Below are positions 20,801 through 25,266 of a stretch of DNA of 27,767 nucleotides, piece after piece. Source of the DNA: a virus. The notes under the pieces were generated by a model. It was not told the origin of the DNA and did not search any database. It saw only the letters and a program-made list of their open reading frames with translations. Location of the stretch: positions 1 through 27,767 of IMG/VR virus record IMGVR_UViG_3300009079_000097; one strand, given 5' to 3'. The translations under genes and the position numbers were made by a program. Numbering within the stretch: the first letter of the stretch is position 1; each line of letters opens with the position of its first letter.

Positions 20801-20935
20801 GGGTTGCGTTAGCTGATCAATTGTGCTACTTAGAAACTTTTTGTTTGCTGTTGTTCTAAAATATCTTGGTAGTAAATCAGCTGTTCTTCTTTTTGCATCC
20901 CCGCTTGTTGGGATTGGGCTTTCATCTTGTGCCAT
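5894..20935 (-). CDS. Giant virion structural protein (5013 aa), probable baseplate wedge (gene-7 position) plus adhesin modules
   Basis: One uninterrupted 15 kb frame. Its ATG overlaps the gp6 stop by one base (TAATG); GGAGG (20952-20948) inside the gp6 tail lies 12 bases upstream. Residues ~20-160 are phage-typical: LLPRYFRTTANKKFLSSTID, IDGYIGRRDAKAF, then YYAWDPHINWDKFVNFREYY. Further conserved-looking blocks are DRPHSHPWEILGF (~1208), SAKEFLFWTTQAWDSGTI (~1630) and FYQGAIQDKGTRNVLTKLFD (~1880). CBM5/12-like segments (aromatic...Y..G..V....YY) occur near 1510, 1775, 2285 and 2875. FG-GAP-like repeats lie near 2190-2268 and 2943-3165. GxGY glycine-rich repeats lie near 3585-3640 and 3950-4003. 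GDGST repeats lie near 4445, 4522 and 4898, and LFINGERIEYLIK...RGTLGTG near 4840-4870. There is no signal peptide or protease motif. Synteny after gp6 suggests the T4 gene 7 slot (gp7 is about 1030 aa), so this is roughly five times longer. The wedge role is inferred and the adhesion role follows from the modules. Confidence 0.88.
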   Translation of the reverse strand: MAQDESPIPTSGDAKRRTADLLPRYFRTTANKKFLSSTIDQLTQPGSIEKIDGYIGRRDAKAFKSTDNYVSDVSAEREDYQLEPIATVTDNLGNTTYYGDYRDYINSSKIRNTDNIDHSLYSSQEYYAWDPHINWDKFVNFREYYWLPSGPNEVPVYGTARNIISTFAVARQDNVDNNSYIFSKENKVSNPTLTLYRGQTYNFDIDAIDMPLSIRTSNSINDDTNLYNIGVSQQKVEQGSITWTVDLESPDALYYTNGNDPEASGLIIIKDIRDNTQLNVGEEIIGKKTYTMQNGYELTNGMKVKFYGTITPAKYGEGNWYVEGVGESITLIAEEDLVITADYLTDVSTEFDAQGFSALPFDDATSYAILKDYIVVNKASKDGNQWSRYNKWTHKSVIETIAAVNNVPVVLDQTYRATRPIIEFDAGLKLYNFGTQSKTSVDVVDTVTKDVFSNIEGQAGYFVDGVELVTGMRVLFTADPDSFVAGKIYEVGFISQNGQAQIALKETTDTTPLTNETVLVKAGTNYKGKIFYYNGTTWKQTQDKIKVNQQPLFDLYNDAGAQLSTLESSTFAGNKVFSYKVGTGTNDSQLGFPLSYRTIENSGDIVFDFNLLADTYQYDEVADVFTVSTDTALLRQYTGRTSYTNVSGWTKAPTKSKQPVVEQFTVAERTNNFIIDVYLNSGNLNDLDIKVYVNSTRKRDGVDYTINRVNGYAYVAFYTDLVESDKLVLKTTSSAKKIQGLGHYEFPINFEKNPQNENVTTFTLGEVLDHVDSIVDNVSGFKGLYPGVSNLRDLGTPSKYGLKFVQHSGPVNLALYNLTDKDYDAIEAMKWSGFEYIKFKREFLRTANDLGFEGYDKVHVDKVLTELNLNKTNKDAFYFSDMLAHGGETTVRHAIEDESQTIFSLANGIDFTTLSEKAVLAYLNEKQLVLNKDYTVSTDGFLTLLNAPSAGDVLDVYEYVSTDGCWVPPTPTKLGLYPKFTPEIFLDDTYIKTPTDVTGPYKIYGRDETTTLSYKGKVGWFYPLYTDEVSAQQADIAASGNGTAHVHIFAGSNKLFYMPNGTMNHATNDSQLYSEYEGARAMLQGHDGSLWRCFGDFRDNLLLDLEKRIYNNLKLPYNENIFNIADYVSSKNRNTGFTRRQVSKTMISEFNSWLETVGSPDYVSNTVYRAGDGFTYNYASAGDPNNNPLTGFWRSIYKDFYNTDRPHSHPWEILGFKEKPIWFDSEYGSAPYTSSNLLLWEDLSKGIVRGVEGSKVTYRNKFKNEDIYKYIPVDANGNLLAPSATGYAVGNVPTTNGNEFAFGDEGPVETAWRRSSHYPFSLMISWALNQPAQFFGLAFDRSRIVRNGADQLVYKDTSKRIELNKLVFPNSATDSARVFTAGIVNYMQGYLIDNDTLKFNEYTKSLKVVENKLGSKIGGFTQKSKFKLILDSRTPTNEGNVFVPEENYKIHLTKSIPLNVYSYSGVIIEIAPGGYILKGYDKDNPVFKYYPVRRKNSDVVINVGGVSENFLTWTTGKTYQVGQIVEISDSYYRVKISHTAGDAFNQDNFQKLAELPEEGGATAYVSTNFEPELQEMQYGTLVREKQDVVDLLLGYQRYLTSVGFKFDNFNQEIEEIENWVLSAKEFLFWTTQAWDSGTILTLSPSARQIEFEKEYTVVDDIYDNFYDYSLLKADGKRLLADFATTERDNTNDFGIFVRNTNDGIYHLKIPVVQHEHAIIIDNNTIFGDVIYNRAQGYRQERIKVKGYRSDEWNGSYNIPGFIFDDATPTEWTSWQDYSIGALVKYKQFYYVAPKNITGTEKFVDSNWVRLNEKPEQQLLPNFDYKARQFADFYDLDSDNFDIEQQKLAQHLTGYQKRKYLENIINDDISQYKFYQGAIQDKGTRNVLTKLFDKLGSANKDSLEFYEEWAVRVGRYGATTGDEQFDLILDEEKYRQEPQLIELVDAINPQDTSLIYRLDRNGVYVTPDNYDHKPLPTKYFNDDNSYTKSAGYVNPLDVTASLVSYDAILDQTLYASGSYIWTATDKSQQTWGVYKTQSTDYRITAVTESQQNIFTVTLDKQANFTKGDIIGIHDISDTTNGYYKVDSIELNVVKLASVEGEDVEATEADAEVNGFITELKKARLSTLSLANDSIKKDPNNLFSLTGNNNATNTIWVDDDDTGKWIVLKNRQVFELKPNIINTAAGLLDSTEKDFGSAFSVSKNNNRIAITAPKDLNGSVYVYQRPSDNTEFGFLQQIDEQLFLFDSNGGFGQSVAMSPDGKYLAIGSPHASNVKSKLKGDFENNISYLQNDIVLYSSQLWKAARNIEADALQLYQNHSSNAQAKGNDYISDTQSYPEIEYIVRGDYTLGANSDTDHILVRAEKEQFEGTKIGDILTLKWNQYTATNLAGNLPFNNDSTLTQTLLNGQHTIANKVQHIVHIQSALSVPDAGTEITTDTCRATLAYRRTNDENEMQVYIKNVNGAFTGSGSIYANGILVGEYEEVLQITDDYHTGWWYIDVGSSFNSTELTEKNANLVIQNITLEGNVVNDPYFSNILDTKQLQNILNPTKVSELGILSHTQGQSNVQVLDSKWWIRTPLVHGNSISVGDKTRVWLNDIRVNGVVQDPTAIGLTSTYINDTEHTVIDVWNGYVEVRLTNFDLNGDPFIPNVGDTLTDTATGSTAEIAYIERSFATAKIYVKNRNGTWAVGSDFGTNSNATFIENDSTVRTIGPINSAHMENSISGPLLILDTATNIPVVIGGANYLRDLEYWIYSSNSIAGITDTANPPSNLNLDWTRVYNLPVVAEGYETGLNEQGTFAIYEIKGVTYSLINYFTVPNSANNRKLGTKLRFVQPNSDSYKLYIHAEGDATEENQGRIYFVNKNSTEDWALSVQKNYRGTFRTSATYFENEYVRFGETVYKANTNLIPGTFNVSQWTAQTTGLDLLGYVPNDTNFSLVESTLDQNNLEAFGTDFDVNANGQVLVANSMYTSVYEIESGDAVIGLDSSIANRKVVVYRLNDSSYEYSQILEPFNQTEDFGTSIAVSEDGTKIAVGAPLNSEIESNAGAVYIYTQNGTTFSYSQTIRPVTIQPNSQFGFKLDFDGNTLAVTSRGGDIVTATTFDANSTSLDNVSTAFKVTDRGSGVVGLYETVNNTLLYSQDFAYNLDTQDFGNRMLVNNNHVYIGLPKQQIPNSSVIDKGLVAEYRKPLNTESWAITRQPVLPVDTSKFKGVYLYNVTDNSLITYLDYIDPIQGKIAGPAEQELTFKTSYDPARYSNTTTDSGITAHPLDYTSDKWIGKLWWDIDSAKFINHHQGDITESTATFNKLFAGTTVDVYEWVESTLLPSAWDAQTDDETALDQGISGTTLYGDGAYSVRRKFDTVSQTFTTYYYYWVLNKATLPNVENRLLSASNVTRLISDPAGLGYKFVAMLGSNRYALHNCESFINNRDTAISFNWWTIENQQQQTHLQYQLITDGLDTSVPNSEIEQKWFDSLVGFDKNDRPVPDINLPVKEKYGSLNEPRQSWFVNRTEARKQFVERTNNSLSKNLIVDDFDLTKLTGFDPQPTVATGLYDTTSDSYAEIRFVSVARVKPASLTLEVENGVIINVLINDAGAGYINVPTYKITDTGGSGCVLEFTLDANGAISDVTIVNGGRDYTSSVAVTIRKFAVLVKSDETIGGKWSVYQWDGTEYLRTLTQSYDINLYWNYVDWYSPGYNQFTFINHTIDSSFQIYALDDQIDDIIKINNVGTGGWLLLRKISNADTQDYTLSYQTIGRENGTIAFKNSLYDVNASNTAFDGASFDKIFYDTEPNTEFRKILEILKSDIFVDNLSIYWNELFFAGIRYVFSEQPNVDWVFKTSFVKAKHNIGELQQKVTFQNDSLPSYQKYVEEMKPYKTKIREYLSSYEKVDPASNVITDFDLSPFYSDSEGKIIPQDVKIINGEISVGDANVLTYPGKHWIDTVGFEVISFNIADAGQGYTVAPKIIITGGGGTGATAEAFIGTNGKVTSVKVTNTGSGYLTSPTVQIIGSFGDTGTVARLSPVLGKGKARSAHIRCKFDRVTGNYLFQTLIETETFTSTIDQQIFNLKWPVQLKATEIKVTVDGLEALRSEYAFSNVEDTTKGYTRTSGRITFTNALAVGKTVVITYNKAPELLQAQDRINLYYNPTTGMYGNDLGQLIEGIDYGGVEVSSFNFGTGSGWDSDEWFTTTYDTFDTTFEDEIFQIGDDSTRVLNFASPLVSGTIYNVYKNGVRIDDPNYGTASQKNVNAKITSITGAGQTGVALYDDAGDLASSIIVLNEEDIPTGSGDILVFRKTTSDGAFLPDPRSYDTVLTGGDLAFSTARGINPEEIIIDGDDFISPTTSKGPEEQVPGQVLDTVNIRVFHRPKDGGSVLSSNSYRTDGIIGSYNFGIQPQNKDGLIVKVGDIIQSQSLYTVDYRTKTVKFNTVPNINQDVNILSISGNGKNSLEQNEFRGDGSTLAYITKVHYDKKLDFYATVNGELVESILASSGDSTEKDPKAMIVFGSPPPDNSVINFAIYTAVDSFSKIETSEFTGDGSTKVFALAKTPYSAKPNSHNVIVKQGNKILNPGYNQQFSLTALQREYYLEIWQTPIGSFDNSDLLVLLNGVELTIAVEYNIRPANSSVILEPGIGADGDILEVYLRTDGDYAFGDIQVINNQNTWVDSGANLQLITAPAEGEKLTVYTFNKHDSMDFERQNFDVVARSVISVGTEDHIQFNHIKAGLVKLRYPAIDAQYVWLTINGILQTPSVDYKLTDDRNFVKYNGSFADNDVVEVIQFSSQGEITPKFGFSQFKDILNRNIYKRLGDVAPLKLAKDLATFDKEIFLDDASNLSQPDKNSSIPGILFINGERIEYLIKQGNVLRQIQRGTLGTGVASIHEAGSDVYNQGPIQTAPYMDQTIVDEQIGDGSTTVFPLAFTPKSVNEFEVFVAGKRLRKNAVQVFNPALDQDSPEADQTALAEFSVDGTTASVTLLNTPVVNANIKIVRRQGKRWTDPGISLNDAESLVARFFKAEKVELPK

Positions 20936-23900
20936 TAGTATCCATAACCTCCGCCGCCGCCGGAGCTTCCGCTTCCACCGCTTGATCCTGAACTACCTGA
21001 ACTACCTGAACTACTCGAACTTGTTGTAGTTGTAGTTGTTGATAATGCTTGACTCTTAATTCCTGTATTAATAGTTCCTGTAGATGTAACTACATTTCCT
21101 GCCGATTGGATTCTAGATGCTGTTACAGAATCAATAATTTCAATATCTTCAACTGTAGCATCGTTAATAAAGATCTCGTTATTTTCTGCTTTAACTTCAT
21201 ATAAACTTCCAAACCCTTGATTTGCTTGTTTGGGTACTAATAAAATATTAACAACATCTGGTGCTGTTCTATTCATTATATGTGTTGCAAGTTCAGTAAA
21301 ATGGAATGTATTTCCAAAATCCCAGTTTTGCAAACTAAAGAACGAATTAATTGCACTAATCACTTGTGTTTTTACTTCATTGTTATTAACTACTTCACTG
21401 CTATTCTTTACAATTTTAAATGTTGCTTGTAAATTCTCTTGTGCATGCACACCAAATAAAGGCTTATATTGTACGGAATGATAAATTACTTCATCACTAA
21501 TTGATTTATACTGGCCAATTTCTGCACCGTAGTTTTGGAATAATTCATCTGTACTTGGTGGTAAAGGTTCAGTAGCAATCGCTCCACTAATATACTTCCT
21601 ATAGTTTTGATCGTATGTTTGTGTAAGCATATATACATCAATAATATTACTTACACTTGGATCAATTCTATTACCATCATCTGCACTATGTACATACTGA
21701 AATTTAAGATCTGATCTGCCAACGTGTGCTTTATAATCTGCTGTTACTACAAGGACACTATTAGTTAGTACTTTAAAGTTATCGTTATCAATAATATAAA
21801 AAACTTGGCCTGTTGAATACTGACTGTATGCTCCAATTTCAGTTTCTGTTGTAACAGTTTTAATTGCAGTACCTGCGTTATAATAATTATATTTGTTAAA
21901 TCCTTGATCCGATGATTCTTTCTTTAAGAAAATATATTTTGTAGATGTATTTGTTAAAGGTGCAACTACAGCATCAAATATGTCTGGATCGTCGATACTG
22001 CCATCATCATTTAAATCAAAGAAACTAACTTCTACTTTTTTGCTGTTAATATATCCGTCTGTGTTTCGAAAAGCATTAACAATTTCCCAATTAACATCAT
22101 TATTAAATGGTGTAAGTTCGTCAGGCTTAGTATTAAAGTTCATAATTGCAACTTTGTCTTTTACTAACTGTCCTGTTTGTGAATCGTAAATTTTATTTTG
22201 TCCATCAAAGTAAAAAGAAAGTTCTTTATCGCTTTCAAAAATATATCTAAGTCCTCTATTTGTAACTGTATATTTTTCTCCGTTTGTTTCGAATAATATT
22301 AGCCAACTTGAGTCAAGTTGATTATTTGTTACATCACCTGTTTTACCATTACTAAACACATCTACTGTGTTTAAATTTTCGTTAATAATAATACGCCAGT
22401 TTCTTGTAACTTGATCATATCTTAATGCAAAAGTTTTATATGAAAATACTTGATCAATAATTTGTGATCTAACATCTGTTGAAATGTCTTTTACTAGTTT
22501 TGGTTTAACTTCTTCTAGTATACTGTTTGCAGGTAATATTTCATTAAACACAACTGGTCCAAAACCTGTTGCACTGTTAACACTTGTGCCTGCACCATCT
22601 ACGCTTATAACTTTTACCCATTTATATGTACTTGCGCCTTTTGCTGATGCGTTACTTGTAAGCTCTCCATTACCAATAAAATAAAATCCTACTGGTGGTT
22701 TAAATTTAAGCAATGCTCCAGCTTCTACATATTTTAAAGAACCGCCTGTAAATGTTCCAAGTTGATATGCAACATCATTAATATTATTTAATAGTCCTGT
22801 TGAACTGTTAGTTGTCTTAGTTGACTGCTTCCATGTAGCATTAAGATCACTAACAATAATCTTAGCATAGTTTGCAAAGTAAAAGTTACTAATTGCTCTA
22901 TTTTGTATAATAGGCAATATTGTATTTTCAATAGCGCCTTCAATATCTGTTTGAGTGCCAAACGTAAAAGACGTTTTGTTTTCATATGGCTCTCTATAAA
23001 GTATTCCATCACTGCCATATAAATTTGTACTAGAATATTTTCCAGTAGCATCTTTAAGATCAAAATATCTACTAATACCACTAGCAATTCTATTTGTTGA
23101 TTTTACTTTAATAATTTCTTGATTAGTTGTTAAAGGAACAATATTATAATCTTCGCCAGTAACCATTCTATTTTGTGTATAGTAAGTTTGCGGAGCGTTA
23201 GTTCTAATACTTGAAGTTGTTTCACTAATAGTAGCATTAGTTACTGGTGTTTTAAGTTCTAAGCCAACAGTCATTGTTTCTGTTGTTCCTGCCTTAGAAA
23301 GATAAGGAAAACTAATAGTAATATCTGTTAATTCACTTGGAGCAATACTTAACGATCTATTAGCACTAGTTCTATAATAAACTCTAAATCCGCCTTGCGG
23401 CAAGTTACCAAATGTGCCGTCTGCAAATACTAAACTAATCTCGTCATCTGATCTAGTTTGTACAACATAAAAATCTTTAAGTTTTTTGTTTAAACTATTA
23501 TAGATTGCATTGTTCCCTTCAGTTGAACTTACCTTTGTCCAAATTTTACTAGGAATACCATTACTGGTTAAACCATAAAGCCAAACATCAGTATCATTAA
23601 TATTTTCTGCTTCAATTGAAATCCTTTGATTAGCTGACGGAGCTGAAACGTCAAATGCGTTAGATTTCAAACTTCCTTGTCTAAAATGTAAAAAATATCC
23701 TGAGTTTGAACTTCCTGAACCTCTTCCATCTTCTCTATATAAAAATGCTAGACTATTCCCCGGTACAGGATTTTCTTCTGTTATTACATTAAAGTCAGTA
23801 TCAATACCTGTTGATACAATTTCAAATTGTGTTGAAGAACCGTTAACTGATTTACTAAAAGTATATATAGGAACATCGTTACCTGTAGATGTAAATCTAT

Positions 23901-24459
23901 ACTGTTGTGTAAGTACTCCATTAATTGCTTTGGTTATTGATGGCTTACCGACTGTTCCGTTTTGTGGAAGTGCTGAATTCAACACACGCCTAAATTGTTC
24001 TGACCAGTTAGCATTACTAGGGTCATTCCAGATAATAGTTTGGTCTGATAAGTTAGTGCCATTACTGTCAATTAAATTTTCTGTAGTGCTTACTGTCTCA
24101 AATTTAAGTAGTCCGTTTGCACACTGATTACGTCTAGGATTATATGAAAGCATACGAGCTAAACGGAGAACTGATTCTCTACGTTCTGCTAGTTCTAAGA
24201 AGTTCTCTCTTGCGTTTAGGTCAACTCTATAACTAATGTTCTGACCTAAGAATGCAATCATATCAATTAGTGCAAGGTACTCTGATGTATCTACATAATC
24301 GTTAAAATCTTCTGGGTAATTCTGTCTTAGATAGGTAATCATCGCCCGTCTAAGTGTGTCAAAGTCGTAACTACGGAATTCCGCATTACGGTAGCTTTGA
24401 TATACTTTTTGCCAATCTTCTGCAAGTAGCAATCTATTTTGTCTGTCGGTTGATGACAT
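20935..24459 (-). CDS. gp6: Baseplate wedge protein gp6, enlarged (1174 aa)
   Basis: AAGGA (24470-24466) is 6 bases before the ATG, with a late-promoter-like box upstream. In T4, gp6 dimers form the ring that links the baseplate wedges and surrounds the hub. The N-terminus is the gp6-type segment (about 13-112): EDWQKVYQSYRNAEFRSYDF, RRAMITYLRQNYPEDF, ALIDMIAFLGQNISYRVDLN, then RENFLELAERRESVLRLARM and LSYNPRRN. Around 420-445 is the baseplate-J/gp6-like APQTYYTQNRMVTGEDYN. Around 1003-1115 is the C-terminal region with VISAINSFFSLQNWDFGNTF, ELATHIMNRTAPDVVNILLV. T4 gp6 is about 660 aa, so a large middle section is extra. It includes an EF-hand-type loop DLNDDGSIDDPD (~815-827). The last ~35 residues are a Thr/Ser then Gly/Ser tract ending YGY. 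The core identity is secure; the insert and tail are unassigned. Confidence 0.93.
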   Translation of the reverse strand: MSSTDRQNRLLLAEDWQKVYQSYRNAEFRSYDFDTLRRAMITYLRQNYPEDFNDYVDTSEYLALIDMIAFLGQNISYRVDLNARENFLELAERRESVLRLARMLSYNPRRNQCANGLLKFETVSTTENLIDSNGTNLSDQTIIWNDPSNANWSEQFRRVLNSALPQNGTVGKPSITKAINGVLTQQYRFTSTGNDVPIYTFSKSVNGSSTQFEIVSTGIDTDFNVITEENPVPGNSLAFLYREDGRGSGSSNSGYFLHFRQGSLKSNAFDVSAPSANQRISIEAENINDTDVWLYGLTSNGIPSKIWTKVSSTEGNNAIYNSLNKKLKDFYVVQTRSDDEISLVFADGTFGNLPQGGFRVYYRTSANRSLSIAPSELTDITISFPYLSKAGTTETMTVGLELKTPVTNATISETTSSIRTNAPQTYYTQNRMVTGEDYNIVPLTTNQEIIKVKSTNRIASGISRYFDLKDATGKYSSTNLYGSDGILYREPYENKTSFTFGTQTDIEGAIENTILPIIQNRAISNFYFANYAKIIVSDLNATWKQSTKTTNSSTGLLNNINDVAYQLGTFTGGSLKYVEAGALLKFKPPVGFYFIGNGELTSNASAKGASTYKWVKVISVDGAGTSVNSATGFGPVVFNEILPANSILEEVKPKLVKDISTDVRSQIIDQVFSYKTFALRYDQVTRNWRIIINENLNTVDVFSNGKTGDVTNNQLDSSWLILFETNGEKYTVTNRGLRYIFESDKELSFYFDGQNKIYDSQTGQLVKDKVAIMNFNTKPDELTPFNNDVNWEIVNAFRNTDGYINSKKVEVSFFDLNDDGSIDDPDIFDAVVAPLTNTSTKYIFLKKESSDQGFNKYNYYNAGTAIKTVTTETEIGAYSQYSTGQVFYIIDNDNFKVLTNSVLVVTADYKAHVGRSDLKFQYVHSADDGNRIDPSVSNIIDVYMLTQTYDQNYRKYISGAIATEPLPPSTDELFQNYGAEIGQYKSISDEVIYHSVQYKPLFGVHAQENLQATFKIVKNSSEVVNNNEVKTQVISAINSFFSLQNWDFGNTFHFTELATHIMNRTAPDVVNILLVPKQANQGFGSLYEVKAENNEIFINDATVEDIEIIDSVTASRIQSAGNVVTSTGTINTGIKSQALSTTTTTTSSSSSGSSGSSGSSGGSGSSGGGGGYGY
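20941..21041 (-). repeat. Low-complexity tract coding the Thr/Ser/Gly tail of gp6
   Basis: Short repeated triplets and 9-base units (forward-strand AACTACCTG in direct tandem near 20990-21010) encode a run of six Thr, five Ser, several Gly-Ser-Ser units, then five Gly and YGY. The tract is in frame and ends at the gp6 stop, so it is coding, not an intergenic repeat. It also carries the GGAGG used by the next gene. Such tracts can vary in length by slippage. Confidence 0.8.
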
Positions 24460-24480
24460 AGGTTATCCTTCTTTAAACTC

Positions 24481-24493
24481 TACTGTATTTATT
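24481..24493 (-). promoter_or_regulatory. T4-like late promoter element upstream of gp6
   Basis: The minus strand reads AATAAATACAGTA, identical over 13 bases to the site upstream of the 203-aa gene and seven of eight to TATAAATA. It lies in the only sizeable intergenic gap (24460-24522, 63 bases, nothing else seen in it). Initiation about 6 bases downstream gives a ~21-base leader with AAGGA before the gp6 ATG. Function is inferred from the repeated sequence and placement. Confidence 0.6.
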
Positions 24494-24522
24494 GAAAACA
24501 ATAATACTAGTAGTTAATTGTG

Positions 24523-24957
24523 TCACGACAATCCAACGCTTTTATCAAACTGTAATCTTAGTTGTTCACTAATATTGTAGTCTAAGTACATCAACGTACA
24601 TTCTATTTGTAATCCGCTTTCGTATTCCGAAACTTGAACTCCTGTAGCTCTAGTTCTTGGATCGTAATTTACAATATTTGTAACATTTTCTGTAATTGCG
24701 TCTTTTAGTTGTGATGTTAATGGCTCGTATAAGGCATCCCAAATAATACAACCAAATCTAGGATCAGATAACTTTTCTCCTTGGCGTATATTAAGATGAT
24801 TTAATAAATTTTGTTTAATTAATGAAACATCAAATTGTTGGAAAGAATTGTTGTCAGGATTAACTGTGCTGAATCCTCTGTATGCCTTCTGTGATACAGG
24901 GGGTTTTGACTGCCTTTTAGGAGTAATTTTAATTGTTTTGTATAAATCTGTTGCCAT
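24523..24957 (-). CDS. gp25: Baseplate wedge subunit gp25 (GPW/gp25 family), 144 aa
   Basis: gp25 is a small lysozyme-fold-like but non-enzymatic wedge protein that helps start sheath assembly together with gp6 and gp53 in T4. The family core is visible at about residues 40-110: FDVSLIKQNLLNHLNIRQGE, DPRFGCIIWDALYEPL, then ITENVTNIVNYDPRTRATGV. The end contains DYNISEQLRLQFD. Its length is close to T4 gp25 (132 aa), with a short basic N-terminal extension (ITPKRQSKPP). The ATG at 24957 lies 18 bases after the PAAR stop, with AAGG (24972-24969) 11 bases upstream. Placement directly before gp6 fits, since the two interact in the wedge. No key part appears missing. Confidence 0.94.
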   Translation of the reverse strand: MATDLYKTIKITPKRQSKPPVSQKAYRGFSTVNPDNNSFQQFDVSLIKQNLLNHLNIRQGEKLSDPRFGCIIWDALYEPLTSQLKDAITENVTNIVNYDPRTRATGVQVSEYESGLQIECTLMYLDYNISEQLRLQFDKSVGLS

Positions 24958-24975
24958 ATTAATATTTACCTTATT

Positions 24976-25266
24976 TTATCCGCCGGCGAAAACATTAGGA
25001 CTGCCAGCCGCTACGCTTGTACAACCTGATATCGCATCTCCTATTCTGCCTGTTCCTTTGCCATTTGTAAAAACTGTTGTTGATCCTACTGCTATTGGTG
25101 CGGCATGACTTGGACATGGTACAGGAGGTAGTAAATGTGAAGTATTATTATCACCCTGTCTACTTACAGATATTCCATTTGCAAATACATCACCTGATCC
25201 TTCTGCTCTAGTCATACCCGAACAGTGAGCTACATCTGCATCTCCAATTCTAGTTACTGCGGGCAC
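24976..25266 (-). CDS. PAAR-type spike-tip protein (like T4 gp5.4), 96 aa
   Basis: PAAR proteins form the sharp cone that caps the beta-helical spike of contractile tails and carries a bound metal ion. The sequence shows the family layout: TRIGDADVAHCSG, GDVFANGISVSRQGD, HLLPPVPCPSHAAPIAVGST, TVFTNGKGTGRIGD, CTSVAAGSPNVFAGG. Candidate metal ligands are His14, His44, His54 and Cys82. The length is normal for a bare PAAR with no C-terminal effector. The start is GTG, supported by GGAG (25277-25274) 7 bases upstream. This makes the gene overlap the 67-aa gene by 17 bases. Its position after gp5 matches its role on the gp5 tip. The alternative of a type VI secretion PAAR is excluded by the phage context. 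Confidence 0.92.
   Translation of the reverse strand: MPAVTRIGDADVAHCSGMTRAEGSGDVFANGISVSRQGDNNTSHLLPPVPCPSHAAPIAVGSTTVFTNGKGTGRIGDAISGCTSVAAGSPNVFAGG

Noticed and set aside
5894-20935. Giant ORF as a bacterial surface adhesin (FG-GAP and other repeats)
   Set aside because: It has no signal peptide, sorting signal or secretion domain. Its N-terminus carries phage structural motifs and it is translationally coupled to gp6.
22788-23087. Minus-strand ORF of 99 codons in another frame within gp6, and similar ones at 4878-5105, 25755-25961 and 26235-26483
   Set aside because: They overlap conserved coding sequence in a different frame and have Leu/Gln/His-rich, domain-free products.
24958-24980. 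Possible late promoter before gp25 (AT-rich GATAAAATAAGG on the minus strand)
   Set aside because: The match to TATAAATA needs a gap, and the ATAAATACA core shared by the other three sites is absent.
24976-25266. PAAR gene as evidence of a bacterial type VI secretion system
   Set aside because: It is flanked by gp5, gp25 and gp6 in phage order, with fibres downstream and no TssB/TssC/ClpV-type genes. PAAR is normal in T4-like tails.
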